Part shown: positions 8,850 to 17,716 of the stretch, one piece after another
Position numbering within the stretch: the first letter of the stretch is position 1
How the letters are laid out: every line of letters starts with the position of its first letter
DNA from: DASXMX01 sp036495445
GTDB lineage: Bacteria; Planctomycetota; Phycisphaerae; Tepidisphaerales; Tepidisphaeraceae
Assembly: GCA_036495445.1 (NCBI GenBank)
Contig: DASXMX010000279.1
Coordinates: forward strand, 1 to 21,467
Length of the DNA stretch: 21,467 bases
Reading direction: 5' to 3'
Translations under genes and position numbers: made by a program
The notes under the pieces: generated by a model
Seen by the model: only the letters and a program-made list of their open reading frames with translations
What the model was told of the DNA's origin: nothing
The model's database searches: none

Positions 8850-10254
8850 ATGACTGACACAACGCATTCGGTGGAAGACGCGACGACCCGCGGCGGGCTG
8901 CCGGTGTCGCCTTCGCTGGGGCCCGCGCTTTCGGGCGAGCACGTGCCGGCGTACGCGCCATTGGTCGACCGGCGGGTGGTGCTGGTCACGACGATCTCCG
9001 TCCTCCTGGCCATCGCGGCGGCGTTTATCGCCGAGGGGCTGATGCTCCTGATCGGCTTGATCACCAACATTTCGTTCTACGGCAGGGTTTCCACGAGTTT
9101 TGCGCCACCCACGACCGAGTACCTGGGCGCGTTCGTGATCGTCATTCCGGTGATCGGCGGGCTGATCGTGGGGCTGATGGCCCGCTACGGATCGGAAGGC
9201 ATCCGCGGGCATTCGCCAAGCTGCCGGTCCACTGGATGTGGTGGCCGGCGATCGGCGCGGTGGCGGTGGGGGTGATCGGGTATTTCGCGCCGGACACGCT
9301 GGGCGTCGGGTATGACAACATCACCCGTGCGATCTCGGCCGACACGTCGTCTTCTGTGGCGCTCAAGGGGCTGGCGGTGCTGTGGGTGCTGAAGTTCGTC
9401 TCATGGGCGATCGCGCTGGGCAGCGGCACCTCGGGCGGGACATTGGCGCCGTTGTTCACGATCGGCGGGGCGCTGGGGGCGTTGCCGGGCGCCGGGGCGG
9501 CCCACCTGTTCCCGGGCCACAACATCGACCCGCGCGTCGCCGCCCTCGTCGGCATGGCGGCGCTGTTCGCCGGCGCATCCCGCGCGCTGCTCACGTCGGT
9601 GGTATTTGCCTTCGAAACGACGCTGCAACCGCTCGGCTTGCTCCCGCTGCTGGGCGGGTGCTCGGCCGCCTATTTTGTCTCCTGCGCGATGATGCAGGAC
9701 ACGATCATGACGGCCAAGATCAGCCGGCATGGCGTCCGCGTCCCGGCCGAGTTCCTCGCCGACTTCCTCGACCACGTCCGCGTCCGTGACATCGCTCAAA
9801 AAAACCTGGTTTGCCTGCGCACCGGGCAGACGCTGGGCGAAGTCCACCGATGGATCGCATCGGGCGCGCCGGGGTCTGCCCATCAAGGGTTCCCGGTCCT
9901 CGACGACGACGGGCGACTCGTCGGCCTGGTCACCCGCCGGGACTTGCTGGGCGACGGGCGACGGATGACCGTCCCTTGGGCCAGGTCATCAGTCGCCCGT
10001 CGATCACGATCTTCCCCGACAGCACGCTCCGCACGGCGGCTGACGAGATGGTCGCCTTGGGGGTGGGGCGCCTTGCGGTCGTCGAAAGGGACCGCCCCGA
10101 TCGGGTGGTCGGCATCATCACCCGCAGCGACCTGCTCGCCGCCCACAGGGCCCGGCTCCGCGACGTCCGCCGGGCCGAGCGAAGCATTCGCCTGTCGTTA
10201 CCCCGGTTCCCGCGGCGCGAGCCTCGCGCGAACGGGCAGACGCCATCGGGCTAA
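8850..10254 (+). pseudogene. ClC-type chloride channel with CBS domains, disrupted
   Basis: Two reading frames carry consecutive parts of one ClC protein. The first (from ATG 8850) holds membrane segments and stops being channel-like after LMARYGSEGIRGH at about 9212. The homologous sequence resumes at once in another frame with FAKLPVHWMWWPAIG (from 9212), then LGVGYDNI, FVSWAIALGSGTSGGTLAPLF and a CBS domain. In intact ClC proteins roughly 130-150 residues, with the GSGIP-like and GKEGP-like selectivity motifs, lie between these points; they are missing. Near 9962 a second shift, probably one lost C, moves the second CBS domain (VISRPSITIFPDSTLRTAADEMV) to a third frame that ends at 10254. 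Two independent lesions argue for a real pseudogene, although a misassembly cannot be excluded. Confidence 0.85.
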
Positions 10255-10368
10255 CCGTGCCAAGTGGAATACGGCTGATTCCGATATTCGAACGGCTTTC
10301 TAACCATGGAAGCTTCGGCCATGGGAGACATATGATCAGCGACAGCCAGTTCACAAAGGAAAGACGCT

Positions 10369-11103
10369 ATGTCGATGTTTGGCAATTCCTATCAACAACC
10401 CGTGCCGCTCGATTACGGGCGAAGCACGGACGCCCTAGTCATCGCCCGGTTCTTCAACTCGGTTTACGCCTGGATGGCCGCGGGCCTGGCGGTGACCGCC
10501 GGGGTGGCGTGGTGGACTTCCACCCAGCCGCAGGTTCTGCGAGTCGTGTTCGGCAGCGGCGGGGCGCGACTCCTCCTTGTCATCGCATTATTCGCAATGG
10601 TCTGGGCAATTTCCGGGACCGTGCAACGAATTGGGCCAACGGGCGCGACCATCCTGTTCATGCTTTTTTCAGCGGTGAACGGCTTGGTGCTCTCTGGAAT
10701 TCTGCTGATTTACGCCAAGGCGATCATCGCCTCGGCTTTTCTCATCACCGCGGCCATGTTTGGTGCGATGAGCGTCTATGGACTTGTCACTCGTCGCGAC
10801 CTCACGAGCCTCGGTGCCTACCTGTTCATGGGCTTGATTGGAATCATCATCGCATCGGTCGTCAGCATCTTCTGGCACCCGACCTGGCTGACGGTCGTGA
10901 TCAACTACGTGGGCGTCTTCATCTTCGTTGGCCTCACTGCGTACGACACCCAGCGCCTGAAACACATTGCCTTGGAAACACAGAACGACCCAAGGCTGGC
11001 CGCCCGGCTGTCAATCAATGGCGCGCTGATGCTCTACCTCGACTTCCTGAACCTGTTCCTGTTCATCGTCAGCATCCTCGGCAACCAGGACCGACGCAGG
11101 TAA
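10369..11103 (+). CDS. BI-1/YccA family integral membrane protein
   Basis: A 244-residue protein of the Bax-inhibitor-1/YccA family with about seven membrane segments, covering most of residues 25-240. It has the family's late motif FVGLTAYDTQRLK with its conserved aspartate and ends in LYLDFLNLFLFIVSILG followed by a short basic tail, NQDRRR. Members in other bacteria are pH-sensitive calcium-leak channels or bind the FtsH protease; which applies here is unknown. The ATG at 10369 has AAAGGA upstream at normal spacing. The gap from 10255 to 10368 contains no obvious promoter. A perfect terminator follows the gene, so it is probably monocistronic, or the end of a transcript through the broken channel gene. 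Its base composition is slightly less GC-rich than its neighbours. Confidence 0.92.
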   Translation: MSMFGNSYQQPVPLDYGRSTDALVIARFFNSVYAWMAAGLAVTAGVAWWTSTQPQVLRVVFGSGGARLLLVIALFAMVWAISGTVQRIGPTGATILFMLFSAVNGLVLSGILLIYAKAIIASAFLITAAMFGAMSVYGLVTRRDLTSLGAYLFMGLIGIIIASVVSIFWHPTWLTVVINYVGVFIFVGLTAYDTQRLKHIALETQNDPRLAARLSINGALMLYLDFLNLFLFIVSILGNQDRRR

Positions 11104-11134
11104 TCGAACGCTTCACGAATGCCGGATCATTCAG

Positions 11135-11169
11135 CGTCCCCGGGCCCGGCGGCCCGGGGACGTTTGCTT
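11135..11169 (+). terminator. Rho-independent terminator after the BI-1 gene
   Basis: CGTCCCCGGGCC (11135-11146) pairs perfectly with GGCCCGGGGACG (11151-11162) around the loop CGGC, followed by TTTGCTT. It begins 31 bases beyond the stop codon. Confidence 0.88.
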
Positions 11170-11200
11170 GATCGCCTCCCGATCGCCTGCGCTTCTTTCG

Positions 11201-11232
11201 GGTGGCACGGACAAGTACCCTTGTCCGTGGTG
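11201..11232. repeat. Dispersed palindromic repeat, copy 2
   Basis: An inverted repeat (CACGGACAAG/CTTGTCCGTG) identical to the reverse complement of positions 1-32 except for one central base. It ends six bases before the start codon of the glycosyltransferase gene, so it occupies the place where a ribosome binding site would be expected. Confidence 0.85.
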
Positions 11233-11238
11233 ATTCGA

Positions 11239-13239
11239 ATGGGCAAGCGGCGCGTTCAAACATTGTCGTACGCGACCCGTGAAACCCCGCCGCAGACCGG
11301 GGCGTGGTGGCGGCGGCACGGGACGGTCCCGGCCGCGGGGCTTGCGCTCTGGCTCGGGCTGGTCTTCTTTTACGTTGGCGCCGCCTGGCCGATGGCGCTT
11401 TATCGCCTGATCGTCGACGGCGGCGTGATGCTGCTGTGGCTCGGCGGGGCGGCCGCGCTCGGATCGATGCTTCTTTTGCTCATGCGCGCAACCGATCTCG
11501 CGGCCGATCGCGGGGCGCTTCGATTTGTCACGGCAGCCGCCCTGGGGCTGGGCGCGTTCAGCCTGATCACGCTTGGGCTCGGCCTGGCCGGATGGCTGAA
11601 CCGCGGGACCGCGATCGGCCTCGTCGCCGCCGGGATCCTCGCGGGTATCCTTGGTCTGCGGCGATTGAACTGGAATGCCCAACGCCAGTGGCTCGCCAAC
11701 AGGGCGGCATGGGCCTGGCTGTTGCTGCTGGTCGTGCCGTTCCTCGCGATCATGACCGCCGGGTCGATGGTCCCGCCGGGGTTCCTTTGGACGCCCAACG
11801 AACCGCACGGGTACGACGTTGTCGAGTATCACCTGCAGGTCCCGCGCGAGTGGTACGAGGCGGGGCGGATCGTCCCACTGCACCATAACGTCTTCTCGTT
11901 TTTCCCGTTCAACGTCGAACTGCACTATCTGCTGGCGATGCATCTCCGCGGCGGCCCGTGGGCCGGGATGTACCTCGCGCAGATGATGCACGGCGCGATG
12001 ATCCTGCTGACGGTGCTGGCCGCGTGCGGCTTCGCCCGCCGCCTCGCCCGCGCGACGCCGGGCGCGTCGGAAACGATTAATCAGCGCATCGCCCCGGTCC
12101 TCGCCGGCCTCGCGATGCTCACGACGCCCTGGCTCGCGCAGCTCGGCGCCATTGCCTACGACGAAGGCGGCTTCCTGCTCTTCGGCACGCTCGCGATCGG
12201 CTGGGCCGCCCTCGCGATCCGCGACGCGGATCACCGCATCCCCCGGTTCATCCTCGCCGGCATCATGGCGGGATTCGCCAGCGGGGCGAAGCTCACCGCG
12301 GTGCCGGAAGTGCTTGTCGCCGTTGCCGTGGTCTCGCTGGTCATTTTGCTTGTCTCGCGGGCGGAGAGGATGCAGTCGATCGGCCGCCGTGCACTGGGCC
12401 CGATTGTGTTCGGGCTTGCCGGCACGGTCGTGTTCGCCCCGTGGCTCGTTCGCACCGCCGCCTGGTCGGGCCGGAATCCGGTGTTTCCCGAGCTCGCCTC
12501 CGTCCTGGGCCATGGCGACTTCAGCCAGGTCCAGATCGAGCGCTGGCACCATGCCCACACCGCGCCAGAGCCGCAGCGCACCGTTCCCGCGCGCCTCCAC
12601 GCGCTGGGCGCCGAACTGCTTTGGAGCTGGCAGTTCGGATTCGTGCTCGTCCCGTTGGCTGTCGTGAGCATCGCGTTCAACCATCGCGACCGGGTCGTCT
12701 GGTTCCTCGCGGTGCTGCTATTCGGGCTCATCCTCTTTTGGCTCACCTTCACGCACCTTCAGAGCCGGTTCCTGATCCTCGCCGTCCCGATTTGCGCGCT
12801 GCTGATCGCCCGGCTGCCGTGGTTCATCGGCGTCGTGATCGCCGCCCAGTTCGGCACGGGATTCATCCCGCTGAACCGCGAGTTTCTCGCCCATATTGAC
12901 CGCTTTCCGTCCCAAGTATTCGGCATCGAGACCTTCGAGTGGGCGGTTCCCGAGGCGGTACAGAATCAGGTCCCGCCGGACGCGACGCTCACGCTCGTCG
13001 GCGACGCGAAGGCGTTTCTCTGGCAGAGGCCGATGTCGCGTCTCCGATACAAGACGATCTTCGACGCCGACACCAGCAACGGCCGCGGCGTGATCGACGC
13101 CTGGGCCGGCCCGCCCGACGGGAAGCAGTGGCTCCTGATCGACCCGGATGAGCTGAAGCGGTTCGAATCGTATCAACCCTTCCCGCCGCTCCCGCCCGAG
13201 ATCGCGCAGCGGCACGACCCATATCTCATCCAGCGATGA
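11239..13239 (+). CDS. GT-C-like multi-pass membrane glycosyltransferase
   Basis: A 666-residue integral membrane protein with a dozen or so hydrophobic segments and a soluble C-terminal part of about 130 residues. After the first four or five segments, NEPHGYDVVEYHLQVPREWY (about 186-205), then LHHNVFSFFPFNVELHYLL, resembles the first periplasmic loop of planctomycete glycosyltransferases of the RgtA-D/PMT type, where an acidic residue acts in catalysis with a polyprenyl-phosphate sugar donor. The sugar and acceptor cannot be told. The open frame begins at 11119, but its first 40 codons run through the BI-1 terminator and the palindromic repeat, so I place the start at ATG 11239; GTG 11227 or 11230 are alternatives. 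No Shine-Dalgarno is visible. There is no partner gene nearby. Confidence 0.8.
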   Translation: MGKRRVQTLSYATRETPPQTGAWWRRHGTVPAAGLALWLGLVFFYVGAAWPMALYRLIVDGGVMLLWLGGAAALGSMLLLLMRATDLAADRGALRFVTAAALGLGAFSLITLGLGLAGWLNRGTAIGLVAAGILAGILGLRRLNWNAQRQWLANRAAWAWLLLLVVPFLAIMTAGSMVPPGFLWTPNEPHGYDVVEYHLQVPREWYEAGRIVPLHHNVFSFFPFNVELHYLLAMHLRGGPWAGMYLAQMMHGAMILLTVLAACGFARRLARATPGASETINQRIAPVLAGLAMLTTPWLAQLGAIAYDEGGFLLFGTLAIGWAALAIRDADHRIPRFILAGIMAGFASGAKLTAVPEVLVAVAVVSLVILLVSRAERMQSIGRRALGPIVFGLAGTVVFAPWLVRTAAWSGRNPVFPELASVLGHGDFSQVQIERWHHAHTAPEPQRTVPARLHALGAELLWSWQFGFVLVPLAVVSIAFNHRDRVVWFLAVLLFGLILFWLTFTHLQSRFLILAVPICALLIARLPWFIGVVIAAQFGTGFIPLNREFLAHIDRFPSQVFGIETFEWAVPEAVQNQVPPDATLTLVGDAKAFLWQRPMSRLRYKTIFDADTSNGRGVIDAWAGPPDGKQWLLIDPDELKRFESYQPFPPLPPEIAQRHDPYLIQR

Positions 13240-13265
13240 TCGTGTTGCCGGGATGGGCTGGTTGT

Positions 13266-13442
13266 TCATCGAGTTGCCCCCGCTTGCGAGTTTTCGACGA
13301 CCAGACGCGCCGCCGCGCGGTGGAGGATGGCCAGCGCCAGGTAACTCTCGGGTTCGAGCAGGTCGTCTTCGCCGGGGCAGGGGAACCGCGCCGGGGGCAG
13401 GACGGTTTGGGCGTGACCGCGGCCGTCGGCAACGGCGTCGCG
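13266..13442 (-). pseudogene. Start-less open frame directly after sucB, likely gene remnant
   Basis: Immediately after the sucB TGA, in the same frame, 58 sense codons run to a TGA at 13266. The translation includes DGRGHAQTVLPPARFPCPG and LEPESYLALAILHRAAARLV, which reads like the C-terminal end of a real soluble protein, with a Pro-Cys-Pro turn and an Ala/Leu helix. Third codon positions are mostly G or C, as in the neighbouring genes. There is no ATG or GTG in frame. It could be the tail of a truncated gene or a readthrough extension of sucB; I do not recognise the family. It converges with the glycosyltransferase gene, with 26 bases between the stop codons. Confidence 0.4.
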
Positions 13443-14807
13443 TCAAATCTCGAGCATCAGCCGCGCCGGGTCTTCCAGCGCGTCTTTGACCCGCACGAGG
13501 AAACTGACCGACTCGCGGCCGTCGACCAGGCGGTGGTCGTAGGAGAGGGCGATGTACATCATGGGCCGGATCTCGACCTTGCCGTTGATGGCGACCGGAC
13601 GGTCCTTGATCGCGTGCATGCCCAGGATGCCGCTTTCGGGCGGGCTGACGATCGGGGTCGACAGCAGGGATCCGAAGACGCCGCCGTTGGTGATTGTGAA
13701 CGTGGCGCCGCTCAATTCGTTGAGGCCCAGCTTTCCGTCGCGGGCGGCGGTCGCGAGCCGCTTGATCTCGGACTCGACCTTCGCGAACGACATCGACTCG
13801 GCGTGCTGCAACACGGGCACCGTCAGCCCGCGCTCGGTGCTGACGGCGATGCCGAGGTTCACATAGTTGTGGTAGATGATCTCGTCCCCCTCGATGAACG
13901 CGTTGACGCGGGGGAACTCGCGCAGGGCCAGCACCACCGCCTTGGCGAAGAAGCTCATGAAGCCGAGCGACACGCCGTAGGTCTCGTTGAACTTGTCCTT
14001 GTACTTGGCCCGCAGGGCCATGACGGCGGAGAGGTCGACCTCGTTGAACGTCGTGAGGATGGCCGCCGTCTGCTGCGCCTGGACAAGGCGCTCGGCGATC
14101 CGCTTGCGGATCTTGGTCATCGGGACGCGCTGGAGGCCGTGTGCGTCGAAATTACCCGCGACGGGGCCGGTGGCGGCCGTCGGCGCGGGTTTCGGAGCCG
14201 GCGTTGTGGGAGCGGGCGTGGACGTGGGCTTGGACGGGGCAACCGTTGCGGTCGTCAAGGGCGGTGCGGCGGCGGGGGCCGCCGAGCCATTGCCGCCGGC
14301 CGGCTTCTGCTCGTCGAGGTGCCGCAGCACGTCTTCCTTGATGATGCGCGCGCCCGGGCCGGTCGGCGTGATCGCGGCCGGGTCGAGCTTGTTCTCTTCG
14401 ACCAATCGACGGACGGAGGGCCGCAAGTCATCGACGTTGGCCGCCGATGCCTTGCCCGCCGTCGGATGGGCTCCGGCCGCGGGAATCGCCGGCGCCGAGG
14501 GCTTCTCGGGCGCGATCGACGCGGCTGCCGCGCCCGCCAGGACGGCCGGGGCCGCGCCGGTCGCGGGCTTCGCGCCTTCCTCGATCCGCGCGATCGTTTC
14601 GCCGACCTTCACGGTGTCGCCCGCGCGCTTGGCCTGGCGGAGCACGCCCGGCGCGCTCGTCGGGATGTCGACGTTCGCCTTGTCGGTTTCCAGTTCGACC
14701 AGCGGCTCGTCGACCTCGACGTAGTCGCCGTCGTTCTTCAGCCATCGCAGGACGGTCGCTTCGCTGACGGATTCACCGAGGGCGGGGACGGAGATGTTCG
14801 TTGGCAT
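13443..14807 (-). CDS. sucB: Dihydrolipoyl succinyltransferase (2-oxoglutarate dehydrogenase E2)
   Basis: A 454-residue E2 core enzyme that transfers the succinyl group from dihydrolipoyl-lysine to CoA in the TCA cycle. The lipoyl domain occupies about 1-78 with the lipoylation site K43 in ELETDKANV. A peripheral-subunit-binding domain lies at about 127-164 (RPSVRRLVEENKLDPAAI, GARIIKEDVLRHL). Two long Ala/Pro/Thr linkers (about 79-126 and 168-216) join these to the catalytic domain (about 225-454), which ends with SYDHRLVDGRE, the H425 and D429 active-site motif. The linkers explain why it is longer than the roughly 405-residue E. coli enzyme. It follows sucA in the same operon. The ATG at 14807 has no Shine-Dalgarno; a palindromic repeat ends 10 bases upstream. 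The E3 gene is not in the window. Confidence 0.95.
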   Translation of the reverse strand: MPTNISVPALGESVSEATVLRWLKNDGDYVEVDEPLVELETDKANVDIPTSAPGVLRQAKRAGDTVKVGETIARIEEGAKPATGAAPAVLAGAAAASIAPEKPSAPAIPAAGAHPTAGKASAANVDDLRPSVRRLVEENKLDPAAITPTGPGARIIKEDVLRHLDEQKPAGGNGSAAPAAAPPLTTATVAPSKPTSTPAPTTPAPKPAPTAATGPVAGNFDAHGLQRVPMTKIRKRIAERLVQAQQTAAILTTFNEVDLSAVMALRAKYKDKFNETYGVSLGFMSFFAKAVVLALREFPRVNAFIEGDEIIYHNYVNLGIAVSTERGLTVPVLQHAESMSFAKVESEIKRLATAARDGKLGLNELSGATFTITNGGVFGSLLSTPIVSPPESGILGMHAIKDRPVAINGKVEIRPMMYIALSYDHRLVDGRESVSFLVRVKDALEDPARLMLEI

Positions 14808-14817
14808 GGGATGCTAG

Positions 14818-14909
14818 TGCCGAGTGCCGAGTGCCGAATGCCGAATGAGGGGAGAATCGCGAGGCGTTCTTTCTTCAATTCGGCATTCGGCATTCGGCAC
14901 TCGGCATTC
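14818..14909. repeat. Palindromic repeat between sucA and sucB
   Basis: The left arm 14818-14847 is built of TGCCGAGTGCCGAATGCCGA units and the right arm 14879-14909 of TTCGGCATTCGGCACTCGGC units, with a loop of about 31 bases. Translated, it gives the NSAFGIRHSAF type of pattern. It fills nearly all of the 116-base gap, 14 bases after the sucA stop codon and 10 bases before the sucB start. Confidence 0.9.
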
Positions 14910-14923
14910 CTTTCGTTCCTTCC

Positions 14924-17716
14924 TTAGTCCGAAACGGGCGTCGCGCTGCTCGCGGTCGCCGGCTGTTGGGCGGCCACCTTGGCGACGGCGGGGACCGGCT
15001 TGGCCGCCGGCAGATCCAGCGCGTGGCTGATGATCTCCCGCTCTTCATGATCGTGCGCCTTCTTGGAACCGGTCGCCGGGCTGGCGGATTCGTGCCGCCC
15101 GTAGTACGTGAGCGTGGCCGGGTCCGGGAGCATGTCCCGCAGCCGGTCTTCTATGAACCGCCAGCCGCCGCGGTTCCGCGGCTCTTCCTGCACCCAGCAG
15201 ATCTCCCGCGCGTGGCGGTACTTGGCCAGGACTGCCTGGATCTCCTTCTTGGGGAACGGATAGAGCTGCTCGACGCGGACAATGGCGACGTTCTTCTGGC
15301 TAGTCTGGTCCCGCGCCTCGCGCAACGAATAAAAGAGCTTCCCGCTGCAGAAGAGAACGCGCGTCACCTCGTCCCGCTGGACGTTGGCCGGGTCGTCCAG
15401 CACCAGCTGGAACTGCTGATCGGTGAATTCGGCCAGGGTCGAAAAGCTCGGCGCGAATCGGAGCAGGCTCTTGGGCATCATCAGGATCAGCGGCTTGCGG
15501 AACGGCCGGTTCATCTGCCGCCGCAGCGCGTGGAAGACCTGGGCCGGCCGCGTGGGCACGCAGACCTGCATATTTTCTTCCGCGCAGAGGCTGAGGAACC
15601 GCTCGAGGTAAGCGTTCGAGTGCTCCGGCCCCTGGCCCTCGAAGCCGTGCGGGAGCATGAGCACCAGCCCGTTCATCAGCCGCCACTTGGACTCCGCGGC
15701 GGAAATGAACTGGTCGATGATCGGCTGCGCGCCGTTGACGAAGTCGCCGAACTGGGCCTCCCAGATCACCAGGTTCCGCGGGTCGGCCGAGCTGTAGCCG
15801 TATTCGAACCCTACGACCGCCAGCTCGGACAACATCGTGTTCATGATGTTGAGCTTCGCCTGGTTCTCGCTTAGGTGATTCAGCGGGATGTATTGACGGC
15901 CGGTCTTGTAGTCGTTCAGCACGGCATGGCGGTGGCTGAACGTGCCGCGCTGGGTATCCTGGCCGGTGAAGCGGATCGGGTGACCTTCCAGCAGCAGGCT
16001 GCCAAGCCCGAGCATCTCCCCGTTGCCCCAGTCGATGCCGCCTCCCGTTCGAACGGCCTCGAGCCGGCCGGGCATCAGCTTGGCGAGCTTCGGGTGGGGG
16101 GTGAACTCGTCCGGCAGCCGGGCCGCGGCCTCGGCGATGCCGAGAAGCGTCTCCCTCGGCAGCGACGTCTTCGCCGACCAATCCGTCGGCGTGGGCGTCA
16201 TCTCCCGCCACAGGTTGTTCATCACCGCTGTGCGCTTGCGGGGGCGGAATTCCTTGGCGTTCTCGAACGCCTTCTCCAGCCGCTCGGCCGCGACCTTCCG
16301 CATCGCATCGAGCTGTTCCGCAGTCACCTTCCCGTCGCGCAGCAATTGTTCCGCATAACGTTGGCGCGTGGAGGGCTGTTGCGCGATCTGCTGGTACATC
16401 AGCGGCTGGGTGTAGCTGGGCTCGTCCACCTCGTTGTGGCCGTGCCGGCGATAGCACCACAGGTCGATCATCACGTCGCACTTGAACTGCTCGCGGAACT
16501 CGATGGCGAGCTTGGCCACCTGGACGACGGCTTCGGGGTCGTCGCCATTAACGTGGAAGATCGGCGCCTGGATCGCCTTGGCCACGTCGGTCGGATACGT
16601 GGTGAACCGCCCCTCGGTCGGCAGGGTCGTGAAGCCGATCTGGTTGTTCAGGATCACGTGGATCGTCCCACCCGTGCGCCACCCGGGCAGTTCCGAGAGC
16701 CCCAGGGTTTCGTGGACGATTCCCTGCCCGGTGAAGGCGGCGTCGCCGTGGATCAGCACCGGGATGACCTTGGTCCGCTCGGCGTCGTCCCGGTATTCCT
16801 GCTTACATCGGACAATCCCCTCAACGACCGGATCGATCAGTTCCAGGTGACTGGGGTTCGGGCTGAGCCCAATATGCACGGTCCGGTTGGTGCCGGCGGG
16901 GCGGTCGTTGGCGTAGCCGAGGTGATACTTCACGTCCCCGTCGCCCTGGCCTTCCTGGGCGATCGTCCCGGCAAATTCGCTGAGGAGCACCTCGTACGGC
17001 TTGTTCAGGACGTGTGCCAGGACGTTGAGCCGCCCGCGGTGGGGCATGCCCATGCAGACTTCCTGCACGCCGATCCGCGCCCCTTCGTCCACCAGGGTGT
17101 TGAGCAGCGGGATGAGCGACTCGCCGCCTTCGAGGGAGAAGCGCTTGGCGCCAATGAATCTTTTGTGGAGGAACTGCTCGAACTCCTCCGCCGCCACGAC
17201 CTGAAACAAAATCGCCCGGCTCTCCTCGGGGGAAAAAGCCGGGCGGTTCAAGGTCGGCTCCATGCGTTGGGCGAGCCATTCGCGCTGCCGCTTGTCGGAG
17301 ATATTGACGAATTCCACGCCAATGGTGCGACAGTACGTGTCGCGGAGCTTTTGAACCAGGTCGCCGAGCGTCCCGTCGGCGGGGCCGTAGAAGTCGGCCC
17401 GGCCCACCTGCCGCGTCAGGTCCGACTCGGTCATGTTGAACTGCGACAGGTCGAGCAACGGCTGCGGGGGACGGGGGTTGCCGAGCGGATCGAGGTCGGC
17501 AATGAAGTGCCCCAGGTCGCGGTAGGAGTGGACGAGGTTATGCACCCCCATCGTCAGCGGGGCGCCCTCGTGCATCCCCTTGCCGCCGGCGGCGTCGAAC
17601 CCGGCGAAGTATGCCTGCCAGATCTCCTCGACCGACGAAGGGTCCTTCAGATATTGCTGGTACAGTTGTTCGATGTAGTCCGCATTGGCTCGGTGAAAGA
17701 AGTCGAATTGTTGCAT
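14924..17716 (-). CDS. sucA: 2-oxoglutarate dehydrogenase E1 component
   Basis: A 930-residue thiamine-diphosphate enzyme that decarboxylates 2-oxoglutarate and succinylates the E2 lipoyl group. The length matches E. coli SucA (933). The N-terminus (FFHRANADYIEQLYQQYLKD, EEIWQAYFAGF) is the conserved E1o helix that docks to E2/E3. Later motifs are GMPHRGRLNVLAHV, then HGDAAFTGQGIVHE (about 320-333) and LNNQIGFTT (about 353-361) for thiamine diphosphate and magnesium, and VWEAQFGDFVNGAQ in the transketolase-like domain. The last 30 or so residues are an Ala/Pro/Val tail. The frame is open upstream to 18565, but homology begins at ATG 17716, which has GGGAG nine bases upstream. A promoter candidate lies about 50 bases before it, and sucB follows downstream. 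Confidence 0.96.
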   Translation of the reverse strand: MQQFDFFHRANADYIEQLYQQYLKDPSSVEEIWQAYFAGFDAAGGKGMHEGAPLTMGVHNLVHSYRDLGHFIADLDPLGNPRPPQPLLDLSQFNMTESDLTRQVGRADFYGPADGTLGDLVQKLRDTYCRTIGVEFVNISDKRQREWLAQRMEPTLNRPAFSPEESRAILFQVVAAEEFEQFLHKRFIGAKRFSLEGGESLIPLLNTLVDEGARIGVQEVCMGMPHRGRLNVLAHVLNKPYEVLLSEFAGTIAQEGQGDGDVKYHLGYANDRPAGTNRTVHIGLSPNPSHLELIDPVVEGIVRCKQEYRDDAERTKVIPVLIHGDAAFTGQGIVHETLGLSELPGWRTGGTIHVILNNQIGFTTLPTEGRFTTYPTDVAKAIQAPIFHVNGDDPEAVVQVAKLAIEFREQFKCDVMIDLWCYRRHGHNEVDEPSYTQPLMYQQIAQQPSTRQRYAEQLLRDGKVTAEQLDAMRKVAAERLEKAFENAKEFRPRKRTAVMNNLWREMTPTPTDWSAKTSLPRETLLGIAEAAARLPDEFTPHPKLAKLMPGRLEAVRTGGGIDWGNGEMLGLGSLLLEGHPIRFTGQDTQRGTFSHRHAVLNDYKTGRQYIPLNHLSENQAKLNIMNTMLSELAVVGFEYGYSSADPRNLVIWEAQFGDFVNGAQPIIDQFISAAESKWRLMNGLVLMLPHGFEGQGPEHSNAYLERFLSLCAEENMQVCVPTRPAQVFHALRRQMNRPFRKPLILMMPKSLLRFAPSFSTLAEFTDQQFQLVLDDPANVQRDEVTRVLFCSGKLFYSLREARDQTSQKNVAIVRVEQLYPFPKKEIQAVLAKYRHAREICWVQEEPRNRGGWRFIEDRLRDMLPDPATLTYYGRHESASPATGSKKAHDHEEREIISHALDLPAAKPVPAVAKVAAQQPATASSATPVSD

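Noticed and set aside
11119..11238. Upstream start for the glycosyltransferase frame
   Set aside because: These 40 codons run through the BI-1 terminator stem and the dispersed palindrome, so they are unlikely to be translated.
11131..12684. Minus-strand open frame of 517 codons opposite the glycosyltransferase
   Set aside because: An extremely Arg/Glu/Gly/His-rich shadow frame with no start signal; the plus strand encodes clear membrane segments.
14818..14909. Short tandem TGCCGA(A/G) units as a CRISPR-like array
   Set aside because: Units are 7-8 bases with no spacers and are arranged as a palindrome; no cas gene is nearby.
13236..14927. Plus-strand open frame of 563 codons opposite sucB
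   Set aside because: It mirrors sucB, is Arg/Gly/Val-rich as expected of an antisense frame in GC-rich DNA, and runs through the palindromic repeat; sucB has all family motifs.
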